Assembly: GCA_002221725.1 (NCBI GenBank) | Contig: NJFT01000010.1 | Coordinates: 248,001-312,000 of the forward strand | Length of the DNA: 64,000 nt | Source: Scedosporium boydii | Lineage: Eukaryota; Ascomycota; Sordariomycetes; Microascales; Microascaceae | Reading direction: 5' to 3' | In this document: positions 34,133-45,102 of the stretch, one piece after another | Numbering within the stretch: the stretch's first letter is position 1 | How the letters are laid out: each line of letters starts with the position of its first letter | Made by a program: the position numbers and the translations under genes | The notes under the pieces: model-generated | The model's input: only the letters and a program-made list of their open reading frames with translations | What the model was told of the DNA's origin: nothing | Database searches by the model: none

Positions 34133-34426
34133 CTAAATGCTTACAATAAACTCCCATGACTTTAGAACTGCTATCGCCCCTGCCAGAATGGGAAGGCGTA
34201 CCAGTCTCATTCTAACAGCGTCATCTCTGTTCCAGCACAGTACCAAAGCCTTCGCCGTCTCCGCGCTTAGCGCTTTGCTATTTCCCTCTCGGGCTTGTTC
34301 CGAGGACTTGACACGCCAATTCCCGGCAAGCGATTTGTCATCGATAGGGAAGACAAAAAATTGGGTGTACAGAACTACCAATCCAAGGAACGCGGCGGCT
34401 GCGGTATGACTTTGGGGAATTGGCAT
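34133..34426 (-). CDS. Possible small protein, 97 residues
   Basis: Uninterrupted frame from ATG 34426. The N-terminus contains a hydrophobic stretch (AAAAFLGLVVLYTQFFVF) that could be a signal anchor, followed by a polar region and a second weakly hydrophobic end. It is convergent with the GNAT gene. Length and composition are plausible for a small mitochondrial or ER protein, but there is no recognised family and chance cannot be ruled out. Confidence 0.35.
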   Translation of the reverse strand: MPIPQSHTAAAAFLGLVVLYTQFFVFPIDDKSLAGNWRVKSSEQAREGNSKALSAETAKALVLCWNRDDAVRMRLVRLPILAGAIAVLKSWEFIVSI

Positions 34427-35979
34427 TTTGACTTTATACGGCTCCTTGACTAGAAGACCGAAAAAGGTCGGCGAGATGGCGGCCAGAACAGCGTGTCTAG
34501 ATAGAACATTCTAGCTGGGCACGTCAGCTTAGGAATCTCAGATTCCGAATCCTAACCAGCGCCTCGGAGACTTATCGGTGGCTTCTAAAGTCTGACGAAC
34601 CGACATACCAGTGGTTGATGGCGCTCAGTAATCTCCTAGGCCCTTCGACTAGGGGCATGCAACTGTATATAACGGACCATTGTAGAGAAGCCCTGAAACC
34701 GATGGCAGGGAAGGCAACTCGAGAATGGGAAGACTGATAGAGGGAGGGCATATTCGTCGCTTTCCATTACGAGATCCTGCCAGTGCAGGAGAGCCCGGAT
34801 TGGCTGATAGACCTGGCAAAGGCCATATCACCTTACGATCGCCCTTTCGACCCCCCCTCGCGGCTACTCTGACCTTAACCCTTTCAGATGCCGTCTCTAC
34901 GGCCCTCCTTACCGTTGCATCATAGACCGACTAAAAGTGGACTCGTTGGACCCAACCAAATGGCCTACTATGTGGGCTAACGAGGCCGCAAAGTGTATCC
35001 GGAACCTCTTGGAAGATGCGGAAGATGGCTATCGGGGTGTGCGGTAATCGGCGAGAAGGCCAGAGCTAGCACAAAGAGAGCCGGCAGAGGTGCGAGACGC
35101 CTCAGGAATAGCTCATCGGGAGGAAATCGGCCTAGAGGAGGCAATACGCCCGAACGAGCGAGATTCGGTTTGAGTTACACTTCGAAGGGTCGCTAGCGTT
35201 TTTGTCGCGGAAAGGAAAGAACGCCGAAAGGAGGAGGGATTATTAAAGCAGCTTCCGGCACTTGTCCGTGAAATTTGGGCGAATACGATAATCCGGGCCT
35301 ATTATCAAAAGGCTTCGGTGCCATGCAACTCCAGATCATTCTACCTTTCATGACCGATAGAGATGAACTTGGTTTTAGGTCTTTGGTGCAAGAGGAGTAT
35401 TCAAGTCTATGGACAGCGCTAAGAAGGCATGATAAGTCCATCTGGGGTCTAGCAAAGAATATGTATAGAGTATAATATTGTCGCGCGAGACCAGGTACCT
35501 GTAGTATGATGAAATATGACTCCATATGAGACAGTTGGTTCTTATCAAGGGTGAATGGTATGAAAGCTAGCGGACGTGCAGTGTGCAACTTCCTTCGTCT
35601 TGTATGAGGATCGCACACCAGCGGCAACTGTGAAGAAGCCGAGGAAGCGGACAACTCTCCTCACGATCTCTGCAGTGTTAAGGTCAGTATCACTCTTGCT
35701 GTCCCTGTCGCCCTTCCCATCTCCGATGCCACCTTAATCAACTACGCAGCGGCCAAAGTGTAGCGGCAAATAGGGCCGGAACGGTCACGAATTGGGGTGG
35801 AGAGATGAGAGGCTGCCTGGTGGCGGTCGAGACGGAAAATTAATTATCATGCAACTCTACTCCCTACGCCAGCCTCCCCAACCTACTCCTGAGTGTCCTC
35901 AGCCATCGCCGACACCATCTAGTTCCCAAAACCACTCGAAACAACCAACATAAAACAGCTATTTCACCCTTCCGGGACT
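34427..35979. other. Intergenic
   Basis: A short plus-strand open stretch around 34885-35047 (CIIDRLKVDSLDPTKWPTMW...) reads protein-like but is closed by stops on both sides and matches nothing I know. No supported gene. Confidence 0.45.
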
Positions 35980-36465
35980 TCAAGCCGCTTTGAACCTCTT
36001 TTCATGGAGCTTTCGGACCTCAGCGACTAGCTCAGGATCTGGACCATCAACCTCTAAGTCAGGAACCACCTCCTTGATGGGGATGCTCCTCACACGACGC
36101 GACCCGACGCCCAACTCGCCCAGCCACTGCATGTATTGAGTTGTGGACGACGCAAATACGATCCGACCCAGACCGGCATATCCATGAGCAGTCGAACACA
36201 TCTGGCAGTGTTCTCCGGAGGTGTACACCGTGGACGTCGCCCGCTCCTCCTCGGTCATGTGCGTTTGAGCCCACAGCACAATGGTGAACTCGGGGTGCCA
36301 GGTGACATCTGCCTTGGTCTTGACCCTGTTGCGATCTGTGTATCGCACCCGGCCGGCGCGGTCAACGAGAACGGAACCGAAGGGAGCATCGCCGGCGTCG
36401 AGAGCTTCGCGGGCAAGCTCGATGCACTGTCGTAGGTAGCCTCGGTCTTGTTCTGTGATGCCCAT
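35980..36465 (-). CDS. Nucleoside/nucleobase deaminase, CMP/dCMP deaminase superfamily
   Basis: An intronless gene of 161 residues. Zinc-dependent hydrolytic deaminase fold. The zinc/catalytic motifs are WHPEFTIV (His ligand and catalytic Glu; the usual motif is HAE) and SGEHCQMCS (the two Cys ligands spaced C-x-x-C; the usual motif is PCxxC). The N-terminal LAREALDAGDAPFGSVLVD is the standard start of the guanine deaminase/tRNA adenosine deaminase-like branch. The Pro and Glu-His substitutions around the ligands are seen in fungal paralogues, so activity is likely but the substrate (guanine, cytosine or another base) is not determined. ATG at 36465 is the natural start. Confidence 0.88.
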   Translation of the reverse strand: MGITEQDRGYLRQCIELAREALDAGDAPFGSVLVDRAGRVRYTDRNRVKTKADVTWHPEFTIVLWAQTHMTEEERATSTVYTSGEHCQMCSTAHGYAGLGRIVFASSTTQYMQWLGELGVGSRRVRSIPIKEVVPDLEVDGPDPELVAEVRKLHEKRFKAA

Positions 36466-37321
36466 CTTCTTGCTGGTTTTTTCGGTTGAGAGTTTCCTGT
36501 TATTTGGTCGGATTTTCCGTCCCAGTATGTTGTCTGTGAGAGAGTTGAAGGTGTTAGGAACTTGGGATGCGCTTTGCCATTTGGTAACGTCTTCCCGCGT
36601 CTTCGCGCTCCTCCAAACTAAGCTATAACCCCGCTCCTACATCAGGAAGGTGCATATGGGTTAGTGATTCTGATTTCAAATTCGTCCTACCGGGGCAGGC
36701 GGTCAATCTCCTTGCAATACAATTGTCGGTTTTGTGCCCCTTCAAAGCCACGCTCAAACTGCTTCGCGGTTCACAATAGGCCATCTCCTAGCATGTATCA
36801 AAGTAAGCCCAGGCTCGCCGTGTCGCCGTATGTCAGGAGAATAATCGCCACTGTTAGATGATGGAACGATCACTGTTGAACGAGCGCTTCGTTTTCAATT
36901 CTTTCAACCATTAACCTCTCTTCTACTTTTACGGGAGGCCACGGATGACTTACAGAACTCCCTTGGGAGAACCTACCCGGTGTATTAATGGATTGTCAGT
37001 TCGACAAACTGATGAAGGTCCGTCTCGGATCGCCGCAAAGGACCAGCCAATTGCCTTCGTTAAGAGTGAGGAGGGCCTTTTACCCTGAGACTAAGCGTTT
37101 TTTATTTTCGCTCGACCAGGCTAGCTGAGAGTACTGCAGCATCTCTATAACCCTGCTCAGGAATAGCCCTCCATCATAGTTTAAACCAGGGTACATACAT
37201 GCCAGACTACAGAACATGCGTCTTTCAAGGGGGCATAAGACGGCTTGCATGTAAATAGTCTCACTAATTTATGCGTCCTATTCCTAGGCGCAAATGAAAA
37301 ATCGATATTAACAAACATTAA
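36466..37321. other. Intergenic
   Basis: No coding signal recognised. Confidence 0.55.
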
Positions 37322-39529
37322 TCAACAAAGTTTGGCCAATATTCTCCCGATAGTATTTCGCCGTCTTTCTTTGAGTCGGGTTCCCTGAACCGTATCTGTC
37401 CTGGGGACCGAATCTGTTCCTTGAAATGCATCTGTTCCCTGGACCGCGTCTGTTTTGGGGACCGCATCTTCGCCCCCAAGTTCTGATAGACCGACTGTTA
37501 GATTAGAAGACTTCACAGTCGGTCTTTTGTCTCGGTTTCGCGGTTCTAGCAGGCCGGCTGCCTGGTTAGAAAAGTTTACCGTCAGCCTCCTCGTCGATGT
37601 GTCCATACGACTCGGAAGGTTTCCGTTCTCATCCTCATCAGTCCAACATTTAACGGAATCAAAGGACCAGTAGGATTCCGGATGAGGTTTCTCTAGGCGT
37701 TCCTTGAGGAAATCGTAGACGACTTTGCTGCTCGCTCTGGAATCCTTGTTAGGATCCAGCATCCTTTCTTTAATGAAGCGAAGAAAACCACTGAGAAAGT
37801 TGTCGCCTTCGCCTTCGTTTACATCACGGATCAACATATCAATCCACTAGGAGAAGTGCTTAGCATTAGACACCATCGACACAATGTTCGTTCAGCACGT
37901 CGCCTACCTTTAAGACACTTTCTTTTAGCCTCGGTGTCCTCGTCTCATTGTGACGAATATCACCGTCAGGCACAGCACTAGGGCCATTCTTCGTGATGTG
38001 GATTATGAAGAAATTATCTTCATTCCAGTCCATCGTCCCGACGTCGCCAGAGAACAACGGTTCGGCAGTCCGTGCTTCTGCATACTTCTTCACGGCCCTG
38101 GGGCCCTTGATCGCCCATGTCAACAGCTCCGAGAAGACGCACCCAAGTGCCCAGATGTCGATCTTTCTAGATTTCTCGATTTCGTCGAAATTGTGTTCTG
38201 GAGCTCGGTAGGTCGGTGAGAGAGGGTTGTCGTGGTTGCCTGTGCGAGTCTCCTTTTTGTGATAACGTAACAAGCCTAAGTCGGAGATTTTAAGAGACCC
38301 GAGCTCACCAGGGCCCTTTTCCTGGCTAAAGTGAAGGATATTTCCCGGCTTGATATCGCCATGAATTCCGTACCTGTCGTCCTCCTCTCTCTCCGACTCA
38401 TGGATGGTACACAGACCTTCCACAAGCCCGGAACATTGCTGGGCTATCCATAGAATAAATTTGTCGATGCGATTATGGGCGGATGGGAGCCGTTTAATGA
38501 GATGCTCTGGAGGTTCCGCAAACACGTCCTTAAGGTTTCCACCGTCGGCCCAAGGGAATAGAAGCACATATTCATTACCTATTTCAAATCTGGCAAGGAG
38601 CTCGACGAGGTGGTTCCCAACTCTTGTTTTTTGGTGGGCACTGATCTCCCCATTGAAAACGGCACCGTTGTCCCTGTTATCTGGGCGTAAAGACTTAAGA
38701 GCGAAAAACATCATGTCGCCCTACTCAACAGACTCAGTCAGAAAGCCGATATAAAGCCCAGGAATTGTATGTAAATCAAGCAACCTACAAATGCGTGGTG
38801 GTCCGGATGGATGCAGATTTTCTGAACATTTCCATATCCACCTTCGATTATCTTGTCGTCTACCCAGCTCCAGGGCATAATGGTACCCTCCTCGAGTTTG
38901 AATCTCGGGGCTTTCAGCGTGCTTATGTCCTTCGAAATGTACGGTACGTGTACCCACCATTGCCTGTTGGTAAAGTTCCATATTGTTTGTTGACGTCGGA
39001 CAAAGTCCAGTGGCTTCGAGTCGCGCTTCTTCGATTTCTCCTCATGAGGACTTGGGCGTCGTGTCCATAACTTTCCATCCTTTATATAGAAAGGAAGATC
39101 TGTATCTCGAATTCCGGCCTTGTTAAAGTCGAAAATGAGGTTAACCTCCTCGATCAGGACCAGGATAACGAATATTTTTTGACTGGAAGCTGCTTCGTTT
39201 CGGTAACGGGATGTCGGAGGATGCGCACTTGGCGAGCCGAAAACGAACTCGGCGCACGCCTGTGCTTCTTCTCTGATCCGGCGTTGCTCTGCACGATCTT
39301 TGGTGAGGTAGTACCCAAGGCTGCGTTGAACCTCAACTCGCACAGCATCAAAATTGCAAGGTCCTTCTAGGGCACTCCTTGGGAGAAAGTACTTATCATC
39401 CTTGGATGGAGCTTTCACTAATTCCCCATCCCACAGCCTGTCGTTCATAGCTTGAGGAGGGGGCAAGTCGATATCATCTAGGCCGTCCGTATGAGACCTG
39501 CTTTCCAGTGAACTAGCATGCGACCCCAC
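37322..39529 (-). CDS. Serine/threonine protein kinase with fungal N-terminal extension
   Basis: Exons 39529-38789, 38720-37908 and 37846-37322 give 692 residues. The kinase domain begins with the Gly loop EGGYGNVQKI (about residue 229). The ATP-binding Lys is in FFALKSL (about 256), the catalytic loop is HGDIKPGN (about 367), and the metal-binding motif is DLG instead of DFG. TYRAPEHNF and DIWALGCVFSELL are intact, so the enzyme is probably active. The first 220 residues are a conserved-looking fungal region of unknown role. The N-terminus MGSHAS fits an N-myristoylation signal (Gly2, Ser6), suggesting membrane targeting. The C-terminal tail holds degenerate repeats (KTDAVQGTDAFQGTDSV). It lies in the STAND/HET-rich stretch, where kinases of this kind are common. 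Confidence 0.92.
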
Positions 39530-41040
39530 ACCGCGGAGGGGATCATCATTCAGGTTCTCGTGCTGAAGCCGGAGGTCATTTCCATAATCCTCGATGACAA
39601 GAGAACCTCCACTGGTCGCGTTGGAAATAGCCGTTTGTCCTCTGTGTAGCCCGATAGGAGTCTCCGGGAGATGGAGGTAACGATCGCGTGGTGGGCCGGA
39701 TGGTATTGGTATAGAGAAATCGGGTTGCTATAAGGTGAATATGATGCCATTAGCTTGCCTCGCTGGTATTTTGGGGGAAATGTAGTCCATGACGCTCACA
39801 GTCTCCATCCTTAGCTCTGGTCTATTTTCCGAAGACACGGCTGCCTTCCGGTATTACTTTTCGTTTCGAGCTATGAAAGAAAAAAAAAAAGTGAATAAAA
39901 TCAAGGTGAAAATAAAGGGGAAAATGGAAGCTAGACAATTGACCGGACTCCTACAGACTATTTGACACAAACCAGATCCTGATCCAGGAAACACCGTAAT
40001 ATCAAATAAGTCTATGGGAAAAGTGGGAAAAGTTGGCAAGGCTCTCCAACACCCCCAATTCTTCCTCTCTCTTCATCCCCATTTCGCAATCCTATTTTCT
40101 CCCACCCCTCGAGTAAAATACACCGCCTCCACAACATTTCACTCACTGCACGCCACCTGCAGGTGATCAATGCATTGGGGGTGGGCACGCGGAGCCAATG
40201 GAGGCGATAACTGGATATGGGTAGTCATCCCAGAGCCTTCTACTGGTCGCCTCCCAAGAGACATGCCTATTCAGCTCACCCGAAGTCGCAGTCTATCAAT
40301 GTGGCTGAGACGCACCCGGTTATTGGATGCGGTGTGACAATCGGTCGCATGACTTAGCCACGATGATGGCATGGAGTTTAAAGAGCGGGGTCTGCGCTGT
40401 TTCGTGCGTTCTGCTCGTTCAATTTCTATGCCTCAGACACTTCTTGGACTCGCGTTGGCCCTTCTTGACCTCCTCCGATTTCTCTTGTACGATTACTTAA
40501 TTACTTGCACGATGTATTCCTCGAAAACGACTTCTTCCAGCAAGAGCACTTCGGGCCGTAATTGCGTGCAAAACATTCCTGGCCGAGGGATCAACCCATC
40601 GAAGCTTGAAAGGGTCTTGACTTCGCGATGGAATGACCAATACTCCGTAGTGGTAAGATACATACTCAAACTCGCAACAGTGTTTCAAGATCTGGAGCCG
40701 GGGAAATAACGAAGCGTATAGATGCGTTCGGATAACTATCGGGTGACTGCACCAGGCCGACTCGCGCAGAAGGATATAGAGAAGTGTGTTTGAGTATCAT
40801 CAAGGAGCACATGAAGAGATTTGCACTTTGGGAATGGCAAAAGTTTATCAGGGAATTTAAGTGTATACTACTAGTTTGGGTGAGATTTCTTTGATTCTAT
40901 CTCTGAGTGGGTAATTGCAGCGGAACTGCCTGCTATTCATCCTCGAAGGTAATAATGAGGTATGGCAAATCGTCGCGAACGAGCGTTTCGGGGATTTACA
41001 GTAACACCGAAACGTCTTCCGCCGGTTACTGGGCAGATCG
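39530..41040. other. Intergenic
   Basis: No supported gene. A plus-strand open frame at 40371-40709 starts with ATG and has a hydrophobic stretch (LLGLALALLDLLRFLLY), but nothing else supports it. Confidence 0.5.
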
Positions 41041-41320
41041 TTAATCCGGTGCATAATGAGCATTCATGTATTTCCTTATATCCGCTATTTCAGGCTGGAT
41101 AGTCAATGACTCGTTAGCGATGGCGGCAGAGTGAGAAACAGGCCTAGCAATGCAAACATTGGCATATACTTACCTCTGTCAGCTTCCTTCTCACTTCAAC
41201 TTTCCAGTTGTCGTATTCTATCTGCAGGACTCTAAAGTTGCCCCCGCCGAGGATTGTGAGAAGCTTCTTCTCTAGCTTCTGCTTTGTGCCGTAAGCAAAC
41301 GGCAGGAACTGCACCTCCAT
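41041..41320 (-). CDS. Possible small spliced gene, 66 residues
   Basis: ATG 41320 opens MEVQFLPFAYGTKQKLEKKL and runs to a good donor (GTAAGT, intron 41173-41095, 79 nt, ending CAG). A second exon (41094-41041) ends PEIADIRKYMNAHYAPD-stop. Frame is kept across the junction and the composition is protein-like. The open frame extends upstream of the ATG to about 41490 without another ATG, so further 5' exons may exist. Function unknown. Confidence 0.35.
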
Positions 41321-42180
41321 CGTCTGCTCAAATACGGAGAATTGCGAATTCGAAATCAAGTAGACCCCCGGGGGCTGGCCATCATGCGGTTTGGTCAGTC
41401 TGTCTCCGAACAACCTCCAGGGAAAGGCCAAAAACGCACCTGAGATGTTCTCGCTGCACGCGGATGGGTGGTGGGCAGTGCAGGCTTCACGTCTCGCTTC
41501 GTCTGACGTTGGCCGCTCTCTAGTTTTTATATTTCCATTTTACTCCCCCTACGGGCCTCTCTGTGTTTTCCTTTCCTTTGAGGGGACCTGTGCACTTTGG
41601 AACGCAGCATTTGAGAGGCAATGCCGAGCCTTCTCAGACTTAACGAACAGCCGATCGTGCTGGTGGGCAACATGCCGATGTACAAGTGCGCAAGAGAATT
41701 CGGTAAATTATTGGTCCAACAAGAGCAAAGTGCAGCTGCGTGATGCTTCATGCCGCTTCCCGATACTTGATCGGTGCCCAACATCAGGCTCCATACTCCT
41801 TTCACCAATCCCCTCTCTGTTTATTCATGATTCCGGTCAGTCCTCCCTCACTCAAATTTGGCCCCAAGTCCGATATGATCGTGCAATGATAAAAGTAGAA
41901 ATACGCGAATGCATTGCAGCGGCTTGTCCAGCTCGCGGTTTACTGCAGACCACGTTGCAGGGCATCCTCCCTCTTCCGCCCTCTTCCACATTATCCTATT
42001 TGACGAGCCTTGCCGACGTGGTTCGGTTGGTGGTACGTACGGACGCATATCATCAATGCATAAAGAGGGGTGATATATTGGATTCCTTCCCCTGGCGGAT
42101 AGACATGGCTTTCAAGCCAGTCTGGCCACCTTAGCCAATAAACGGAAATTCAAGACTCCAAGTGGTTTTCTTTAGCCGCT
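41321..42180. other. Intergenic, possible 5' part of the small minus-strand gene
   Basis: Apart from the open extension noted for the 66-residue gene, nothing is recognised. Confidence 0.4.
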
Positions 42181-44155
42181 ATGTCTTGGTCTTGGATTAC
42201 TAGCGATCCAGAACTCGCTCAGAGCGACTGGGGTCTTCTCCAATATGAGCCCGCCAAGAGTGAACTTGTTATTATTTCGAAGTGTGGTGGTGATGGCGCG
42301 GTGAGTCAATGTCGACGACGCGGATCCCTGAGCAGGATCGCTAACATGGAAGTGGTCAAGGCATCGGAGCCGCACCGGCGGAGTTTAGCCCATGATAAGG
42401 GCTGGTGCAAATGGCTAGATGAAGTAAGTGGACCTTGACATGCGGGCCATTCGACTGCCTTGATGTTAACATGAAGCAAGAACCACTTGGAGCCGGAACC
42501 TGGAGCTCGGTCAAGAATAAATTTGATATTGGGCCACAAGGGCTCATCGCTCTCCGAAGTGCCCTTTACACAACAGACATTTTCGCGGATAAAGACCAGC
42601 CTCATGATCCATGGCTCCATTGTTCGAGCAATCAATCGCAACACAAGCTGCACTTTTACTGCCTTTTCCTTTGAGTGGGGTCGTGGCGGTCCAGCGTCTG
42701 AATCGATTGGTAGGCCTGTCTCCTATTGTAATAACCCTTCAGCAACCTCGAACTCTAACTTTAGAGATAGTTTATAACTGTAGGACTGCCGCGACTTGGA
42801 AAGGCGATATGGCGCTGTCCGTGACTTTCTTTCCCCAGACTCTGACCGCTAATGCGGTATGGCTCGGGTGCGATCTAAACAAGCACGACATCCATGGATA
42901 TGACCTGACAGACGCTGAGTTAATCACGAATAGGTTGGCGAAGTTTGAGGGGGGAGTGTTTCATCCCATGGTGCTCCCAACGATGTTTGCGGATTTTGAA
43001 AGGGATAGACAGATTGATCTTGTCCGGAAAAAGCTGACCGAACTCTGCCAGAGACTGAACGACCTCACAACCCCAACCTCCAATACTCCAATAAGAGAGA
43101 GGCTAGAGGAGGCCGCTAATTCTGGAAGCTCCATGAAGATATTTGCCTCTAGTACCTGTATGTGGGCGATGAGTCGCTTTCGAAATCTACATAAAAAGAT
43201 CTGGAAATACCAACGGTCGCCATCCGGATGGACTAAGTCGAAGTCTCCAACCCCTCCGTGTACTTTTGATGGAGTAGACATGCAAGAGACCGAAAAACCC
43301 TCAGCTTCGGAGCCACTTTGTTCGAATGCCCAAGGCGCAGCTGAGAGCAGGTCCGCTGCGCTTCTGTTCTCTGATGTCAGCTACCTGAAGCATGGCCTGC
43401 AAAATTGGCAGGCTCAGTTAGTCAAGATGATTGAGCACGTCGACGAGCTGGATAACACGGATTTCGGCCTCACGACGACGGCTGATACATGCACTGCTGA
43501 ATGCGAATCCAAACTAGAGGCCTTAAGAAAAACCGGCATCCGCATCAGAGCGCGGCTGAGAGATCTTGTCGATGAATATGACGAGTTTATAAGGAAGTGC
43601 AGGCATATGATGGATATGATGACCTTGGCAACGTCGATAGTAGGTAGTGGTGGTGCAGCCCCAGCAACCACTCACTCCTCCTTTCTTTCCCCTTCGTTCC
43701 CGGCGCCCAATTACTCCCATCGAGCTGACATTCGTTGGTTGAGTAGGAGCTCAATAACATTGGAAGGAAGGATGCCAAAACAAATCAGCAAATATCTGAA
43801 ATAAACTTGGAAGTTGCGCGAATGACTCGCCTCGATGGCAGTCGCATGAAGTCTATTGCGTTGTTGGGCATGATATTCCTCCCCGCCACTTTGATTACCG
43901 TGAGTTACACGCACACTGTTACTTTTCGCCCCTTCGGTTTCTGTACGAGGTTAACATTGACACTGATAGGCGTTTTTCTCCATGGGGTTCTTCGATTGGA
44001 AGAAGGAGGGCGACGACCGCATTGTGTCGCCGTATATTTGGATCTACTTCGTTGTCGCGATATGCCTCACCCTAATCACATTCGCTGTTTTTTATCTCTT
44101 TGTGGGGAGGAGGAGGGAAGATATAGACTTTGACCTGAATATTGGGCAAGTTTGA
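42181..44155 (+). CDS. CorA-like membrane protein (first of two)
   Basis: Six exons (42181-42300, 42361-42423, 42481-42674, 42784-43639, 43747-43899, 43970-44155) give 523 residues. The long soluble N-terminal domain ends in an alpha-helical region (LVDEYDEFIRKCRHMMDMM...). The C-terminal pair of membrane helices includes KSIALLGMIFLPATLIT/AFFSMGFF (about 435-460) and IYFVVAICLTLITFAVFYLF (about 487-508). This is the layout of the fungal CorA-like/Mg transporter-like superfamily. The signature G-M-N of true CorA is replaced by S-M-G-F-F, so ion transport is not assured. A second member lies at 53550. The first intron is a multiple of three, so retention would still give an open frame. Confidence 0.85.
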
Positions 44156-45102
44156 ATGTGGACAGACCATATAAACACAACTGGACATAGTGGCTAAGCA
44201 TATGATACGCCTCTTACTGCCAACTGACGCCGGTCGCGACCCTTGGTGCATCTTTTCGTTGTCGATTTGTCTAACTGTAAGGGGTCACACCTGGCGGACA
44301 GGAATATGATTAGAAAGTAATGAAGAGCTGAAGATTTGTTATCCCCTGTCCTCTGAAGATACGAGCTCCTTGGGCCGGATATCTTAATAGTGCTCCCATA
44401 TCTGGGAGAATACCTCGAGCGCGAGGATTTTCGTGTCGAGGAGTCGTCCGTTTGTATGCTGTCTGTTTGGAGATGAGAAGCGAGAGTGAGGATGACTGCA
44501 TGAGTCTGGCTTGTCAAATCCACGAGCTCTACAATAGCGATCTCCTCTCAACGCGGCCAGTGACTTGTAGGATACGAGTCTTGGTGCCATCCGGTATGCT
44601 TTTGTCCTAATACATGGGAAAGGCGCAAGCTGTGAGCGACAATCCGTCGCCTCGAACTCTGAAGGATTAGGGTTGGCTGCATCGAGCAAGAACACGGTCG
44701 TCAAAGCTCCAGAGACGTTCCCTTTACCGCCATTGCAAGCGCTGTATTCGCTCATTTGAACGAGAGTAGATTTTACATGCTGCTTCCGGAGTATCACGCA
44801 GGTCTAAGACGGCGCTTTCTCCCTATCCGATGGTGCTGTTCTAGGTTGCGATGGCTAGTGGGAAACTGGCTAGCAAAGTAATGGGCGACTGATAACGATG
44901 ATGATGCTAGCAAATGACAATGCCTACTTAAACGAGATCTACAGTTCGTAGTGAATTCAACTCCCAACAGGTAGGCCATGTCAAACCACCCAAACCGTCC
45001 ACTCATACCCGTTATAAGGGGCAACAAGTACGGCAAGGATGATGATGGTCTTGGCGACGACAACAATGATTACTGTGACCTGATCCTAGCATATATGCAG
45101 AG
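44156..45102. other. Intergenic, unresolved open frames on the minus strand
   Basis: On the minus strand from about 44755 (MSEYSACNGGKGNVSG...) to 44194 there are overlapping open frames with protein-like composition (ELVDLTSQTHAVILTLASHL). I could not join them with GT-AG introns that keep frame. Possibly an unrecognised gene. Confidence 0.35.

Noticed and set aside
40371..40709. Plus-strand ATG-started 112-codon frame with a hydrophobic stretch
   Set aside because: No family resemblance, no introns or neighbours supporting it; length is within chance for this GC content.
41391..42134. 247-codon plus-strand frame upstream of the first CorA-like gene
   Set aside because: Composition not protein-like, no match to the downstream gene's frame, and overlapped by a better minus-strand candidate.
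44194..44797. Overlapping minus-strand frames with protein-like composition
   Set aside because: No ATG at the long frame's start and no GT-AG join that keeps frame; noted only as unresolved.
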